The notes under the pieces are model-generated. The model was not told where the DNA came from, searched no databases, and saw only the letters and a program-made list of their open reading frames with translations. Shown here piece by piece: positions 19,616-28,809 of a stretch of 64,000 nucleotides of DNA (its first letter is position 1; each line of letters opens with the position of its first letter). This DNA is from JABMPR01 sp964508765 (lineage in GTDB: Bacteria > Fidelibacterota > UBA8477 > JABMPR01). The position numbers were made by a program, and so were the translations under genes. The stretch lies in contig CAZDVD010000013.1 in the NCBI GenBank assembly GCA_964508765.1, positions 6,248 to 70,247 of the forward strand, in the 5' to 3' direction.

Positions 19616-20116
19616 TTATTGGCTTACACGCTTCTTCGTGAGATAAGTAATCAGGCTGCCACCCTTTTTGATGGCTTTTGACCAGGATTCGGCTTTAATC
19701 TTGACACCCACCACTGAGGAGGTTGGCATGGTATCACGAAATTCGTGGCAAAGATTCCAACTCAGCGCATTGAAGGTTGGATTGTGTCCAAATAACATCA
19801 ATGTGTCGATATGATCATCCACATGTGAAATGATATCAAGCACATGTTCAATCCCGCCAAAATGATAGAGAGGCTCCTGCTGGATGATATCTCCGCTAGG
19901 GTAGTTCAATTTTTTCGCAAAGATTTTTGCAGTTTCAATTGCCCGACAGGCAGGACTGGAAAGGATGAGATCAACCTGATCCAGATCCTCAGCAAGATGC
20001 GCAGCAATGAGGGTTGCTTTTTCTATGCCGGAGTCAGCAAGACAACGGTTAAAATCGGAGAAATCAGGTGCCACTTCAACTGCCTTGGAATGCCTGACGA
20101 TATACAATATTTTCAT
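19616..20116 (-). CDS. SixA-like histidine phosphatase
   Basis: I start at the ATG at 20116, giving 166 residues that open directly with the catalytic motif MKILYIVRHSKAVE; an in-frame extension to 20149 adds eleven residues without family features. The phosphoglycerate-mutase-like fold continues with LSSPACRAIETAKIF and the second histidine in MLFGHNPTF. SixA-type enzymes dephosphorylate histidine phosphocarriers. Here it heads an apparent operon with ppx/gppA and the FAD/Fe-S oxidase. Confidence 0.88.
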   Translation of the reverse strand: MKILYIVRHSKAVEVAPDFSDFNRCLADSGIEKATLIAAHLAEDLDQVDLILSSPACRAIETAKIFAKKLNYPSGDIIQQEPLYHFGGIEHVLDIISHVDDHIDTLMLFGHNPTFNALSWNLCHEFRDTMPTSSVVGVKIKAESWSKAIKKGGSLITYLTKKRVSQ

Positions 20117-20214
20117 AGTTCTGAGCCCTAGCATGGTAGGGTAAAACATAGCATAAATGGATACAATCTGTTAGCGGGTTTTTGGGGATTATTATGATTA
20201 AATGTGGTGATTAA

Positions 20215-20309
20215 TTTGGTTGTTGTTGTTGTAGGGTCGTAGCATTGCTACGACCCTACAACAACAACAATAACAACAATAACAACAACAACAACAACAA
20301 CAACCAAAC
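20215..20309. repeat. Long hairpin flanked by GTT/AAC triplet repeats
   Basis: A 95-base block: a run of GTT triplets, GTAGGGTCGTAGC, a two-base loop, the complementary GCTACGACCCTAC, and then about 45 bases of mostly AAC triplets that partly pair with the GTT run. The perfect arm exceeds 24 bases. It sits after the kbl stop (20327, minus), where it could stop transcription, but the triplet expansion and the GTAGGGTCG core shared with 15753-15788 suggest a palindromic repeat family. Confidence 0.75.
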
Positions 20310-20326
20310 ATCGAAATGGTATTACC

Positions 20327-21508
20327 CTAGATGACGCCGAATTTTTTCCCAACCTCGGTGAAGGCATCAATGGCTCGGTCCAGATGCTCGCGGGTATGGG
20401 CAGCGCTGATTTGCGTTCGGATTCTGGCTGCTCCCTTGGGTACCACTGGAAATGAGAATCCGATCACATAGATGCCTTTTCCCAACATGGCCGCAGCAAT
20501 ATTTGCAGCCAGCTTGGCATCTCCCAACATGATGGGAACAATGGGATGCTCACCTGCTTTTATATCAAATCCTGCAGCGGTCATTTTTTCTCTGAAGTAA
20601 TGCGTATTCTCCTCCAGCTTCTGACGTAAATCTGAAGATTCTAACAAAAGGTCTATGACAGCAATACTGGCAGCGGTGATGGCTGGTGCCAATGTATTGC
20701 TAAATAGGTAAGGTCTTGAGCGTTGTCGCAATATGTCGACGATTTCCTGCCGGGCTGCAGTGAAACCTCCACTTGCACCCCCCATGGCTTTTCCCAGGGT
20801 TGAGGTGATGATATCAACACGTCCCATGGCACCTCGAAATTCGTAGGAGCCTCTTCCATTGGGACCAAAGAATCCAGTGGCATGTGAATCATCCACATGA
20901 ACGAGAGCAACATACTTTTCGGCGAGATCACAAATTTTATCTACCTGAGCGACATTACCGTCCATTGAGAAGACACCATCGGTGGATATGAGTCGGGTCC
21001 GGGCATCTTGAGAATCCTTCAAGATGGCTTCCAGCTCATCCATGTTATTATTGGCATAGCGATAGCGTTTGGCTTTGCAGAGACGGATACCATCAATAAT
21101 GGACGCATGATTGAGTTGATCTGAAATAATGGCATCTTCCGGTCCCAGAATAGTCTCAAAGAGTCCGCCGTTGGCATCAAAGCAAGAGGTGTAAAGGATG
21201 GTGTCGTCAAACCCCAGGAAGTCGGCAATTTTCCCCTCTAACTCCTTATGGATACTCTGGGTACCACAAATAAATCTCACTGAGCTAAGTCCAAAACCCC
21301 ATGTAGCCAATCCATCTTGAGCAGCTTTGATGAGGCGGGGATGATTGGCCAGACCAAGATAGTTGTTGGCACAAAAGTTTAGAACTGACTCGCCACCAAC
21401 CTGAATTTCAGCACTTTGCTGTGATTCGATAACGCGTTCAGCTTTGAATAGGCCAGCCGATTTAATTTCATTCAGTTCCGTTTTTAGACGTGCTTTAGTT
21501 GTGTTCAT
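20327..21508 (-). CDS. kbl: Glycine C-acetyltransferase (2-amino-3-ketobutyrate CoA ligase)
   Basis: The 393-residue product matches the alpha-oxoamine synthase Kbl in length and sequence: NFCANNYLGLANHPRL, GTQSIHKELE, DDSHATGFFG and the PLP-lysine region TLGKAMGGASGG. It cleaves 2-amino-3-oxobutyrate with CoA into glycine and acetyl-CoA. The gene overlaps the upstream SDR threonine dehydrogenase gene by 14 bases, so the two steps of threonine breakdown are made together. Distinction from other synthases of the family (BioF, HemA) rests on the overall match and on the neighbour. Confidence 0.93.
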   Translation of the reverse strand: MNTTKARLKTELNEIKSAGLFKAERVIESQQSAEIQVGGESVLNFCANNYLGLANHPRLIKAAQDGLATWGFGLSSVRFICGTQSIHKELEGKIADFLGFDDTILYTSCFDANGGLFETILGPEDAIISDQLNHASIIDGIRLCKAKRYRYANNNMDELEAILKDSQDARTRLISTDGVFSMDGNVAQVDKICDLAEKYVALVHVDDSHATGFFGPNGRGSYEFRGAMGRVDIITSTLGKAMGGASGGFTAARQEIVDILRQRSRPYLFSNTLAPAITAASIAVIDLLLESSDLRQKLEENTHYFREKMTAAGFDIKAGEHPIVPIMLGDAKLAANIAAAMLGKGIYVIGFSFPVVPKGAARIRTQISAAHTREHLDRAIDAFTEVGKKFGVI

Positions 21509-22517
21509 AACGACTCCTGATCTCAGGCATTAAATATTCAGAGAAAGCTTTATCCAGATCATGATTGGCTGACCAACCCCAGTCTTTCCTAGCCTGATTA
21601 TCATCAATATCAGCTGGCCAGCTATCGATGATGGATTGACGATTATCATTAATGACAAAATCGATATCAGCTTCTGGATAATAGGTTTTTACTATAGTCA
21701 AAAACTCCCCAGCTGAGGGATTGAAGGCTTTCACATTGTACACCATTTGAGTGAGAGTGTTTCGCGGTGCAGCCATAAGCTTCTCAATAGCCACAATGGC
21801 ATCACTCATGGTCATAAAGGGGATGGTGGCATCCTCCCTCACAAAACAACTGTAGTGTTCATTTTGGGCAGCAGCATGAATCATTTCAGGCGCATAATCA
21901 CTGGTTCCCCCTGCCGGAAGTGTGTGAGCGCTGATGATTCCCGGGAAGCGAATACTTCGAAAATCTACCAGACCGCTGGTATCGTTTGCAGAAAGTCGCT
22001 TATAATAGTGGCTGAAGTAATCTCCCAGGCTCTCACAATATAGTTTGTTACAACCATACATGGTTTGGGGATAACGATAATCATCTTCGCGAATGGCTCC
22101 TACGGACATTTTTTCTTTAAGCGTCGGGATACCATAAACAGCAATTGAGCTGGGAAAGAAAAATTTAACAGGTTGACCATGACTCTGGGCTTGTTCCATG
22201 GCCAGATCCAAAAGATTCAGGGTTCCATCAACATTTACTTCATGGGCGATGACCGGGGAGAATTCAGCACGAGTGCTTAACAGGGCTGCCATATGATAAA
22301 TGGCTTCAATTTGGTATTGAGCATTTATCCGCTCCAACAGGTTGCGGTCCAATATGTTTCCAATCAAACAGTCCAGGGTGCGTTCCTGTACAAAGTCATC
22401 AACCATACTCAGATCAATACCAATGAGATTTCGGATGCCCTGATTGTAAAGAGATCGAACCAGTCCATGACCAATTTCACCGTTTACACCTGAGATCAGA
22501 ATAATCGATTTACGCAT
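21495..22517 (-). CDS. L-threonine 3-dehydrogenase, short-chain (epimerase-like) type
   Basis: A 340-residue NAD-dependent extended SDR: nucleotide-binding GVNGEIGHGLV at the N-terminus, catalytic YGCNK (YxxxK) near residue 150, and FRSIRFPGIIS shared with UDP-sugar epimerase-like threonine dehydrogenases. It would oxidise L-threonine to 2-amino-3-oxobutyrate. The start follows GGAGAGG at good spacing. The coupling with kbl makes the threonine assignment much stronger than the fold alone. Confidence 0.88.
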   Translation of the reverse strand: MRKSIILISGVNGEIGHGLVRSLYNQGIRNLIGIDLSMVDDFVQERTLDCLIGNILDRNLLERINAQYQIEAIYHMAALLSTRAEFSPVIAHEVNVDGTLNLLDLAMEQAQSHGQPVKFFFPSSIAVYGIPTLKEKMSVGAIREDDYRYPQTMYGCNKLYCESLGDYFSHYYKRLSANDTSGLVDFRSIRFPGIISAHTLPAGGTSDYAPEMIHAAAQNEHYSCFVREDATIPFMTMSDAIVAIEKLMAAPRNTLTQMVYNVKAFNPSAGEFLTIVKTYYPEADIDFVINDNRQSIIDSWPADIDDNQARKDWGWSANHDLDKAFSEYLMPEIRSRYEHN

Positions 22518-22566
22518 TTGTCCTCTCCAGTACTCATATTTCTCAAGAGATGAGAATAATTAAATT

Positions 22567-22610
22567 AAAAAAGTCCCCTGCTGAACTCAGCGAGGGGACT
22601 TTAAAAAAAA
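22567..22610 (-). terminator. Strong intrinsic terminator after the coiled-coil lipoprotein
   Basis: AAAGTCCCCT and AGGGGACTTT form a near-perfect stem with T-runs on both sides. It lies 24 bases after the lipoprotein stop on the minus strand and before the threonine dehydrogenase gene. Confidence 0.85.
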
Positions 22611-22633
22611 TATAATATCAAAAAAGGAATGGT

Positions 22634-23125
22634 TTATTCGGTTGGAGCTTCATCCTTTTTCAAATAATCATTGATGGCTTCATTAAAGGTCTCAAGGGCC
22701 TTCACAGGGAGGTTATCAATGTTATCATTGATGCGACGGATAACCATGCGGGTGCTGCTGGCATTTGTTTTCACAGTAGTCAGTTCTTTTTGCATGGTGT
22801 TGATTGATTTGTCAACATACATCTCTGATGAGTCCATTTTGGCGGTGAATTCAAGAATGATAGAATTGATTGAATCCAGCTCGGCAGTCATAGCGAGTAA
22901 TGTTGCCCGATCTTCCTGGAGTGCAGAGTCCAGCATGACGCTCAGGTTTACAGCCAAATCAGACATTAAAGCATCTTGTTGGGCCATGTTTTGGGCTTGA
23001 ACATATTCTACGGTCGCCAGGTTAAATTTTGATGCTCCCCCCTCTGTGGGGATGAAGCTCATCGTGGAACAGGATCCTAGAAGGAGCGCAGAAACTAAAA
23101 TTGAAAAGGTAATAAATTTGCTCAT
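22634..23125 (-). CDS. Small coiled-coil lipoprotein of unknown function
   Basis: The ATG at 23125 gives 163 residues with a clean lipoprotein leader: MSKFITFSILVSALLLGSC, lipidated at the final Cys. The rest is helical and heptad-like (LNSINSIILEF, VDKSINTMQKELTTVK) and resembles murein-lipoprotein-like or phage-spike-like coiled coils, but I do not recognise the family. It probably stands as a trimer or rod from the outer membrane. It is a single-gene unit: a strong terminator follows, and the divergent aldo/keto reductase lies upstream. Confidence 0.7.
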   Translation of the reverse strand: MSKFITFSILVSALLLGSCSTMSFIPTEGGASKFNLATVEYVQAQNMAQQDALMSDLAVNLSVMLDSALQEDRATLLAMTAELDSINSIILEFTAKMDSSEMYVDKSINTMQKELTTVKTNASSTRMVIRRINDNIDNLPVKALETFNEAINDYLKKDEAPTE

Positions 23126-23414
23126 TTGTTTCCCCTTAAATTGGAAAGAGTGATGTGCGCTCTGGTTGATTGAGGTCACACGTTATTTGCTTTTTAAAAA
23201 AATAGCTTTTGCCATAGCCAAGTCAAGGGAAAAGCAGAAAACAAACGATTTTATGCTGATAAGGAGAAGGCTTCCAAATCCAGTATGAAAAAGTACTTCG
23301 GATCTGATTAATTTCATTTTGAAATCGACCATACTTTTTCATTTCTTAGATTGGAAACAGGCAGGCTACTCTTTATCCTTAGCCCCACAATCATTATCAA
23401 AAGAGGAATTGAAT

Positions 23415-24404
23415 ATGGAATATCGTCGTTTAGGAAGTTCTGGATTAAAAGTTAGCACACTCTCGTTTGGCTCCTGGGTCACCTTTCAAGCCCAGGTTGA
23501 CCTTTCATTGGCAGAAGAGATGATGAAAACCGCTTATGATGCTGGCGTTAATTTTTTTGACAATGCTGAAGTCTATGCCAATGGCGCTTCAGAGGAGATC
23601 ATGGGTGATGCGCTCAAAAAACTTGGTTGGGGTAGAGATACATACATCGTCTCCTCAAAAGCATTCTGGGGTGGACAACTCCCCACTCAAAGAGGATTGA
23701 GCCGCAAACATCTAACGGATGCCTGCCATGCTGCTTTGGGCAGACTCAAGGTGGACTATCTCGATTTATTTTTCTGTCACCGCCCCGACGAGGAAACGCC
23801 CATCGAAGAAACTGTGCGGGTCATGAATGATCTTATTCACCAGGGCAAGGTGTTGTATTGGGGAACTTCAGAATGGCGTGCTGACCAGATCATGGAAGCT
23901 TATGGGGTTGCGCGGCAATATGGTCTCATCCCCCCCACCATGGAGCAACCTGAATACAATATGTTCCGTCGAGATTATGTTGAGTCAGATTACCGACGTC
24001 TGTATAAAGAAATTGGCCTGGGAACCACTATCTGGTCGCCCCTGGCATCTGGTCTTCTCACAGGCAAGTACAGCAAGGGAATTCCTGATGATGCCAGAGT
24101 CAATCTACCTGGTTATGGTTGGTTGAAAAAAATGGTTGAATCACCTGAGGGGCAGACTAAAATTCAGAAAGCGATGAAACTTCAAGACATAGCCAACGAT
24201 ATAGGTCATTCCCTGACCAATATGTCACTGGCCTGGTGTGCAGCGAACCCCAATGTGAGTACGGTTATTCTGGGGGCTTCAAAGATGTCACAGTTGACTG
24301 AAAATTTAAAGGCTTTGGATACCTTACCCGCTTTGACACCTGAAGTTATGGAAAAGATTGAAGCTGTCCTGGGGAATAAGCCGGCGCCACCACCACAATT
24401 TTAA
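23415..24404 (+). CDS. Aldo/keto reductase, Kv-beta-like subgroup
   Basis: The ATG at 23415 follows AGAGGAA and gives 329 residues beginning MEYRRLGSSGLKVS, the usual start of the family; a longer frame to 23319 is unsupported. Catalytic residues are visible: Asp-Tyr in FFDNAEVYANGASE, the Lys in VSSKAFWG and the His in LFFCHRPDEETP. C-terminal NADP contacts resemble TVILGASKMSQLTENL. The close match to potassium-channel beta-subunit homologues (WSPLASGLLTGKYSKG) suggests a cytoplasmic NADPH-dependent aldehyde reductase. It ends 8 bases from the convergent usher gene, with no terminator between them. Confidence 0.9.
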   Translation: MEYRRLGSSGLKVSTLSFGSWVTFQAQVDLSLAEEMMKTAYDAGVNFFDNAEVYANGASEEIMGDALKKLGWGRDTYIVSSKAFWGGQLPTQRGLSRKHLTDACHAALGRLKVDYLDLFFCHRPDEETPIEETVRVMNDLIHQGKVLYWGTSEWRADQIMEAYGVARQYGLIPPTMEQPEYNMFRRDYVESDYRRLYKEIGLGTTIWSPLASGLLTGKYSKGIPDDARVNLPGYGWLKKMVESPEGQTKIQKAMKLQDIANDIGHSLTNMSLAWCAANPNVSTVILGASKMSQLTENLKALDTLPALTPEVMEKIEAVLGNKPAPPPQF

Positions 24405-24412
24405 ACGGTTTA

Positions 24413-27016
24413 TCACTCCAGGAGGAAATTGAGTCCTTCTATGAAGTCACCTTCAGAACTGGAAGTGACAAGGAACTCAAGTTTTTCCGGTTTGGCAACA
24501 GCTCCTAGAAATTCCAGTTGAGAATCATCTACCCAGCATTCGTACTCTCCTGGAGGGATTTCCATTGAATAATATGATCCATCTCCGAAAGTCCGGAGCA
24601 CAATGTCATTCTCTGTATTCTTTGCTCTGACATGAATCCTCAATCCTGAGATAGGCGCGTAGTTTTCGCCGATGAGCCTGTCCACACGGCCTTCAATAAC
24701 ACCTGTGGTGTAAAACGGCACATCAATTCGTTTATAACGATTAGGGTCAGTAACCACCGAAAATTTTGGAATACTGGGGATCAACAGCGGATTGTTAATC
24801 TTGGCCTCATTTACCCGAAAATTATAACGTCGATAGGGTTGTAGTTGGGTCAATCTAGATATGTCTGATTTTGTTATCACGCGAGTTGAAGCGCGTTCTA
24901 CGATCAGCGCACTCCCCGGAATGATTTTCTCATCCATGTCGTAGGTTTGCGAATTATTCTCGTCCTCATACATACGGACGCTCACACCGGATCGTCCCAC
25001 TTGCTGACGACTGTCCCAGATGACTTCACCATTCACCCGATCAAAACCGGCTGAACCACGCAAGGTTTGTGTAAAGGAGGGTGTTGACCGAATGGATCTC
25101 ACCGTTGAGGAGGAACGCACTGGATCAAGATCCCAGGTCATTCCAATTTCAAAGAAAAGGGTATTCTGAAGAAAACCATATGAACTCAGGAGATGAGTCT
25201 TGAGTTTTGATGAGAATTGTTTGATATATTGAAATTCAATTTCTTCTGCTTTTCCAATAAAGCTATTATAGCTAAGATCCGTGCGGAAGTAGCTACCCCT
25301 TAGAAGTGGTGCAATTGAAGGTAATCTGGGAATAAGGTAGGTAGCTCCCAATATGAACTCACTTGATATGTCATGCCCAATTGGAGTAAAATCATGTTTT
25401 TCCTTCATTCCGTAACGAAGTCTTAATCCTCTAACAAACTGATTTACGTCAAGCAAAAATCGGTACTGATCTTCATTATTTACGTTTACCCAACTAAACG
25501 AAGTTCTTCCAGTGAACCGAGTTGTCCCAATGTGAAAGGGGTAAAATAAAGTCATATTCAAATTGTGTTTTAAGCCCAATGGATTGTAGATATTCTGCTG
25601 ACTATAGTAGGTATGATCCATGGAGAAGGAAGATGTGTTGGGTCCAATCCCCCTCACTGACAAACGATAGTAATTTTCTAGCGCTGCATCCAGGTTAACC
25701 AACATATCTCCAAAAAGTCTGGACGATAATTTTCCATTTATAGCAGGCCGATCATGATTACTCCCTTCGAAATATTCAATACCCAAACTTCCTGTTAACC
25801 AATTTGTGAGTCCCCAAGACAGGTTACCTGCAGACATGTTTAGCTGGTCATCCCACGGAAGGGCTTCTGAAGCGATACGACCGCCGGACAAATCATAGCG
25901 AAATTCACCAATAGGTAAAAATTGAAATGGAATCTGAATACGCCGTTCCAATTCAATAACACGTCCGTGTTTACCATAAATCCGAAGGCTAAACTCAGAT
26001 GTACCATAATTCAGGGGAACCATAAACCGATAATAACCGACGTCATCTGCTTCAATGACCTCAAGCAGGCGACCATCCTGATAGAGTTCTACTTCTGCTT
26101 CAGGATCTGTAGTGCCATCAATGGTGTAGCTATCGTAACTCCGTTTAGGGATGAGGGATTGATTCGTAACTGCCAGGCCCTGGAATGTCAGGTTTGTCAG
26201 TCCTGCAGTGCTTTGCTGCCCAATCGTGACCGTGGAAAACCATGGTTGAATCTCATTAGCATAGCGCCAACGAAAATTGGTTCCAGAAACGGAGTTTGTA
26301 TCCTGATTAGCCATGGCAAGCAGCGTACCTTGAAAATCCCCATACAGAACCTCACCACCCATATTTACATTCACGGCAGCACTCTGTCGTTCTGCTGCCA
26401 GGGTACTTAGTAAGGAGTAATCAAAAAGGGCTCCATCAAGAATTCGTGGATCCCTGTCCATAAGAAGCTCGTACTGTTTTTCACCGGAGTATGCATTATT
26501 CTTATTCCTGAGCTGCTCTCGGTGACGTTGGGTGTGACGCGTAATAATGGGTAGCTCGTGGGAGGTTTCAATACGAATTGACAGTCTGGAGATGTCTACA
26601 ATTAATTCCAACCCGAAAACGTCTTCAAAAATTTCTGGTGTGAGAAAAAAGTCAAGTTCTTTAATTTTAAAATTATTTACATCCATCTGAACGACTTCGC
26701 TGCCAACTCGCGCAGTTCTCGCGTTGAAATCAATGATATATTTATTGTTCTCTCGGAGATAGTAGCCGCTGATAGATAGTTTTGCAGGATCAAACTCATA
26801 ATTGACAGCAAAAATATCAAAAAGTTCTGTCAAGGGGAGGAAGAATTGTTCGCCTGTATAATAAGCCACAACAATTTCATCAATGACCCCCTGATATCTC
26901 ATGGAGAGATAAACTTCTTCTTCAACTACTTCAACAGTATCCTTTTGAAACAGAGTTGTCCCAAAGAGAAAGTTGAAGAATAGCAGGAAGAAGGCTAGAT
27001 AATAGCAGCGTTTCAC
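24413..27016 (-). CDS. Fimbrial usher-like outer-membrane assembly protein
   Basis: An 867-residue protein with signal peptide starting at a GTG directly after the chaperone stop. About residues 30-150 form an N-terminal chaperone-binding-like region. The barrel part contains the usher hallmark around the plug domain: AEVELYQDGRLLEVIEADD, GTSEFSLRIYGKHGRVIELE, then PIGEFRYDLSGGR. Many alternating strands follow (LSWGLTNWLTGSLGIEYFEG). The last 100 residues look like an Ig/carboxypeptidase-regulatory fold (GVIEGRVDRLIGE, DGSYYSMEIPPGEYE), matching the usher's C-terminal domains. It should thread pilin subunits across the outer membrane. The family is divergent from PapC and closer to CS1/alternate ushers; this placement is an impression. 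Confidence 0.78.
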   Translation of the reverse strand: MKRCYYLAFFLLFFNFLFGTTLFQKDTVEVVEEEVYLSMRYQGVIDEIVVAYYTGEQFFLPLTELFDIFAVNYEFDPAKLSISGYYLRENNKYIIDFNARTARVGSEVVQMDVNNFKIKELDFFLTPEIFEDVFGLELIVDISRLSIRIETSHELPIITRHTQRHREQLRNKNNAYSGEKQYELLMDRDPRILDGALFDYSLLSTLAAERQSAAVNVNMGGEVLYGDFQGTLLAMANQDTNSVSGTNFRWRYANEIQPWFSTVTIGQQSTAGLTNLTFQGLAVTNQSLIPKRSYDSYTIDGTTDPEAEVELYQDGRLLEVIEADDVGYYRFMVPLNYGTSEFSLRIYGKHGRVIELERRIQIPFQFLPIGEFRYDLSGGRIASEALPWDDQLNMSAGNLSWGLTNWLTGSLGIEYFEGSNHDRPAINGKLSSRLFGDMLVNLDAALENYYRLSVRGIGPNTSSFSMDHTYYSQQNIYNPLGLKHNLNMTLFYPFHIGTTRFTGRTSFSWVNVNNEDQYRFLLDVNQFVRGLRLRYGMKEKHDFTPIGHDISSEFILGATYLIPRLPSIAPLLRGSYFRTDLSYNSFIGKAEEIEFQYIKQFSSKLKTHLLSSYGFLQNTLFFEIGMTWDLDPVRSSSTVRSIRSTPSFTQTLRGSAGFDRVNGEVIWDSRQQVGRSGVSVRMYEDENNSQTYDMDEKIIPGSALIVERASTRVITKSDISRLTQLQPYRRYNFRVNEAKINNPLLIPSIPKFSVVTDPNRYKRIDVPFYTTGVIEGRVDRLIGENYAPISGLRIHVRAKNTENDIVLRTFGDGSYYSMEIPPGEYECWVDDSQLEFLGAVAKPEKLEFLVTSSSEGDFIEGLNFLLE

Positions 27017-27847
27017 TTATGACTTGATGAAATTTCCCCGAGCTTTTACAGTAGGGGCAGGTACAATGTTGGCATCGGGAATATCTCCGCGGCCACTTGA
27101 GAATGTGACTTCGAATTCATAGCTCCCTACAGGTAAACTACTACCATCCATATCGAGACGGCGCAAACCGTCATAGTAAATGGAGACAAGATTTAGTTCA
27201 GTCATGACCAGTTCACCAGCAGAGTTGAATACATTGACAGTCATTGTTCCCAGGAAGGGTGAATTCCCAGATTTAGAATAATTTGAAAAAATATGAATTT
27301 TATCCTCGTTTAGTTCAGCGCGGACACTTGATAGATCTATACCTGTGGTAAGATCCCCGTGGCTGTAATACACACCTGTGATCTGATTGAATTGAAAGGT
27401 GATATTCGCCGAAACGCCACCGTCCAGGCCACTTCCAACAGGGGGGCTTAGTGGACTTGATGTCGTCTTTAAACGAGCCCAATAGGTTCCATCATCCAAA
27501 CTGCGAGGTGCTTTCACCGTGATGCGGATGATTTGTCTTGTTCCAGGTTCTAGAATAAAATTCTTTGGGAAACCACGAATCCAATCAGCAGCTGAGTTTA
27601 CGGCAGCCTTTTCTTCATCATTATAGATAAACTTAATATCCCCGGCTTCATCGGTTTTTGGATAACCAAATTCCCAGCCGAGTTTTATTTCCTGTGCCGT
27701 AGGAGAAGGATTCATAATAAGAAGCGTTTCGAAACGTTTTTGGCTATCAATAAACAAAGAGGTGGGCGAAATAGTAACTTGACCCAATGCACTATTCACG
27801 AAAAGGACAATAAAAAGGAATGCTAGGATGGCTTTAGTCTTCAACAT
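27017..27847 (-). CDS. PapD-like periplasmic pilus chaperone
   Basis: The ATG at 27847 gives 276 residues with signal peptide ending near ALGQ. The N-terminal Ig-like domain carries the chaperone features: VTISPTSLFIDSQKR at the start, a bulky pattern LLIMNPSPTAQEIKL, and LEPGTRQIIRITVKAP, equivalent to the segment before the subunit-binding G1 strand. The second domain follows from about 150. Chaperones of this type cap pilins by donor-strand complementation and deliver them to the usher, whose gene begins at the very next base. It is slightly longer than PapD. A hairpin separates it from the pilin gene upstream. Confidence 0.8.
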   Translation of the reverse strand: MLKTKAILAFLFIVLFVNSALGQVTISPTSLFIDSQKRFETLLIMNPSPTAQEIKLGWEFGYPKTDEAGDIKFIYNDEEKAAVNSAADWIRGFPKNFILEPGTRQIIRITVKAPRSLDDGTYWARLKTTSSPLSPPVGSGLDGGVSANITFQFNQITGVYYSHGDLTTGIDLSSVRAELNEDKIHIFSNYSKSGNSPFLGTMTVNVFNSAGELVMTELNLVSIYYDGLRRLDMDGSSLPVGSYEFEVTFSSGRGDIPDANIVPAPTVKARGNFIKS

Positions 27848-27960
27848 TGGCTTACTCTCTTGGTTAGATATCTTAAGTAAATTGTTCAAAGTCTGAATGA
27901 TCACGACATAATAATAAATGACAGGCAGAAAACCATGCTGTTTCCGTTTGGATTGTGGAT

Positions 27961-27992
27961 AAAAAAAGGGGCCCGTCTCGTGGCCCCTTTTA
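27961..27992 (-). terminator. Hairpin between pilin and chaperone genes, likely partial terminator
   Basis: On the minus strand AAAAGGGGCC, an eight-base loop and GGCCCCTTTTTTT form a stable GC-rich stem with a T-run. It lies 24 bases after the pilin stop (28017) and 114 bases before the chaperone start. If read-through is incomplete, pilins would be made in excess over chaperone and usher. Confidence 0.85.
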
Positions 27993-28016
27993 GTACTGCT
28001 ATGGTAATTGTAATGT

Positions 28017-28538
28017 TTAGTTGTACTCAACGCTTAGTGACCAGTCACCACTACCGTTTACGCCATTATCTGAGGCATAGGTGCCAGCAAGCTGATCTGT
28101 GAGTGTTCCAAGATTGCCACCCAACCAGAACAGGTAGTTTCCTGATCCATCCAATGTAACCGTTGCACCAACTGCAGTGGCAGAACCCTGAGTTGTTGCA
28201 TGACCAAATAGATCTGGAGTAAATGTCATGGTGTTTGTTCCATCACCAAGAGTTGCATTGGCATCTTCTGTGATAGCAACTACCGTACCGGGAGCACCAC
28301 TTAATGAGAATGATCCAACTGTTGGAGCAGTTACATCAGTATGAGTTACATTTTTAGGATCAATAATTGGTGTACTAGTTGGCTGAATTGTTCCAAAGTT
28401 AACTATAGTGTTGGCTACAAACGTTAAGTTTGCCTGTACAACAGCATCAACTGTTGCGGTTGCGGCATCACCGGCTAATAAGCTGGTACCTGATAAAGCT
28501 ACTAAAACTACTAAGGCTACTAATGATATTCTTTTCAT
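28017..28538 (-). CDS. DUF4402-like pilin, probable major subunit
   Basis: The ATG at 28538 follows AAGGATG and gives 173 residues: signal peptide MKRISLVALVVLVALSGTS... cut near LLAGDA, then a beta-rich body. The pattern resembles DUF4402 pilins: VVQANLTFVANTIVNFGTI near the mature N-terminus, VGSFSLSGAPGTVVAIT in the middle, and YLFWLGGNLG with LSVEYN at the end, the terminal tyrosine-strand being where chaperone-usher subunits meet the chaperone. Low charge and high Thr/Gly content suit a shaft protein. It has its own 271-base upstream gap and downstream hairpin, both suggesting high expression. Confidence 0.72.
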   Translation of the reverse strand: MKRISLVALVVLVALSGTSLLAGDAATATVDAVVQANLTFVANTIVNFGTIQPTSTPIIDPKNVTHTDVTAPTVGSFSLSGAPGTVVAITEDANATLGDGTNTMTFTPDLFGHATTQGSATAVGATVTLDGSGNYLFWLGGNLGTLTDQLAGTYASDNGVNGSGDWSLSVEYN

Positions 28539-28809
28539 GATTACATCCTTTTGTGTCTTGATTCTATTAATAATATTTTTGGTCTCATTGCTCATAACTG
28601 CTGTCAATATATTCAAATGCTGTGCCAAGTCAACAAAACATCTATATATTGTTGATTATATTGCACTTATCTCATTTACCGTCTTGAGATGGGATTGATG
28701 AATTGTCGTATATATGTTACGTGACTGTTCTTATCATGAAACATTTCTATGACATGACCCGAATTGTGTAGAGTGTAAAATGTCCGTAGCATAGGTCAGC
28801 AGGGTTTTA

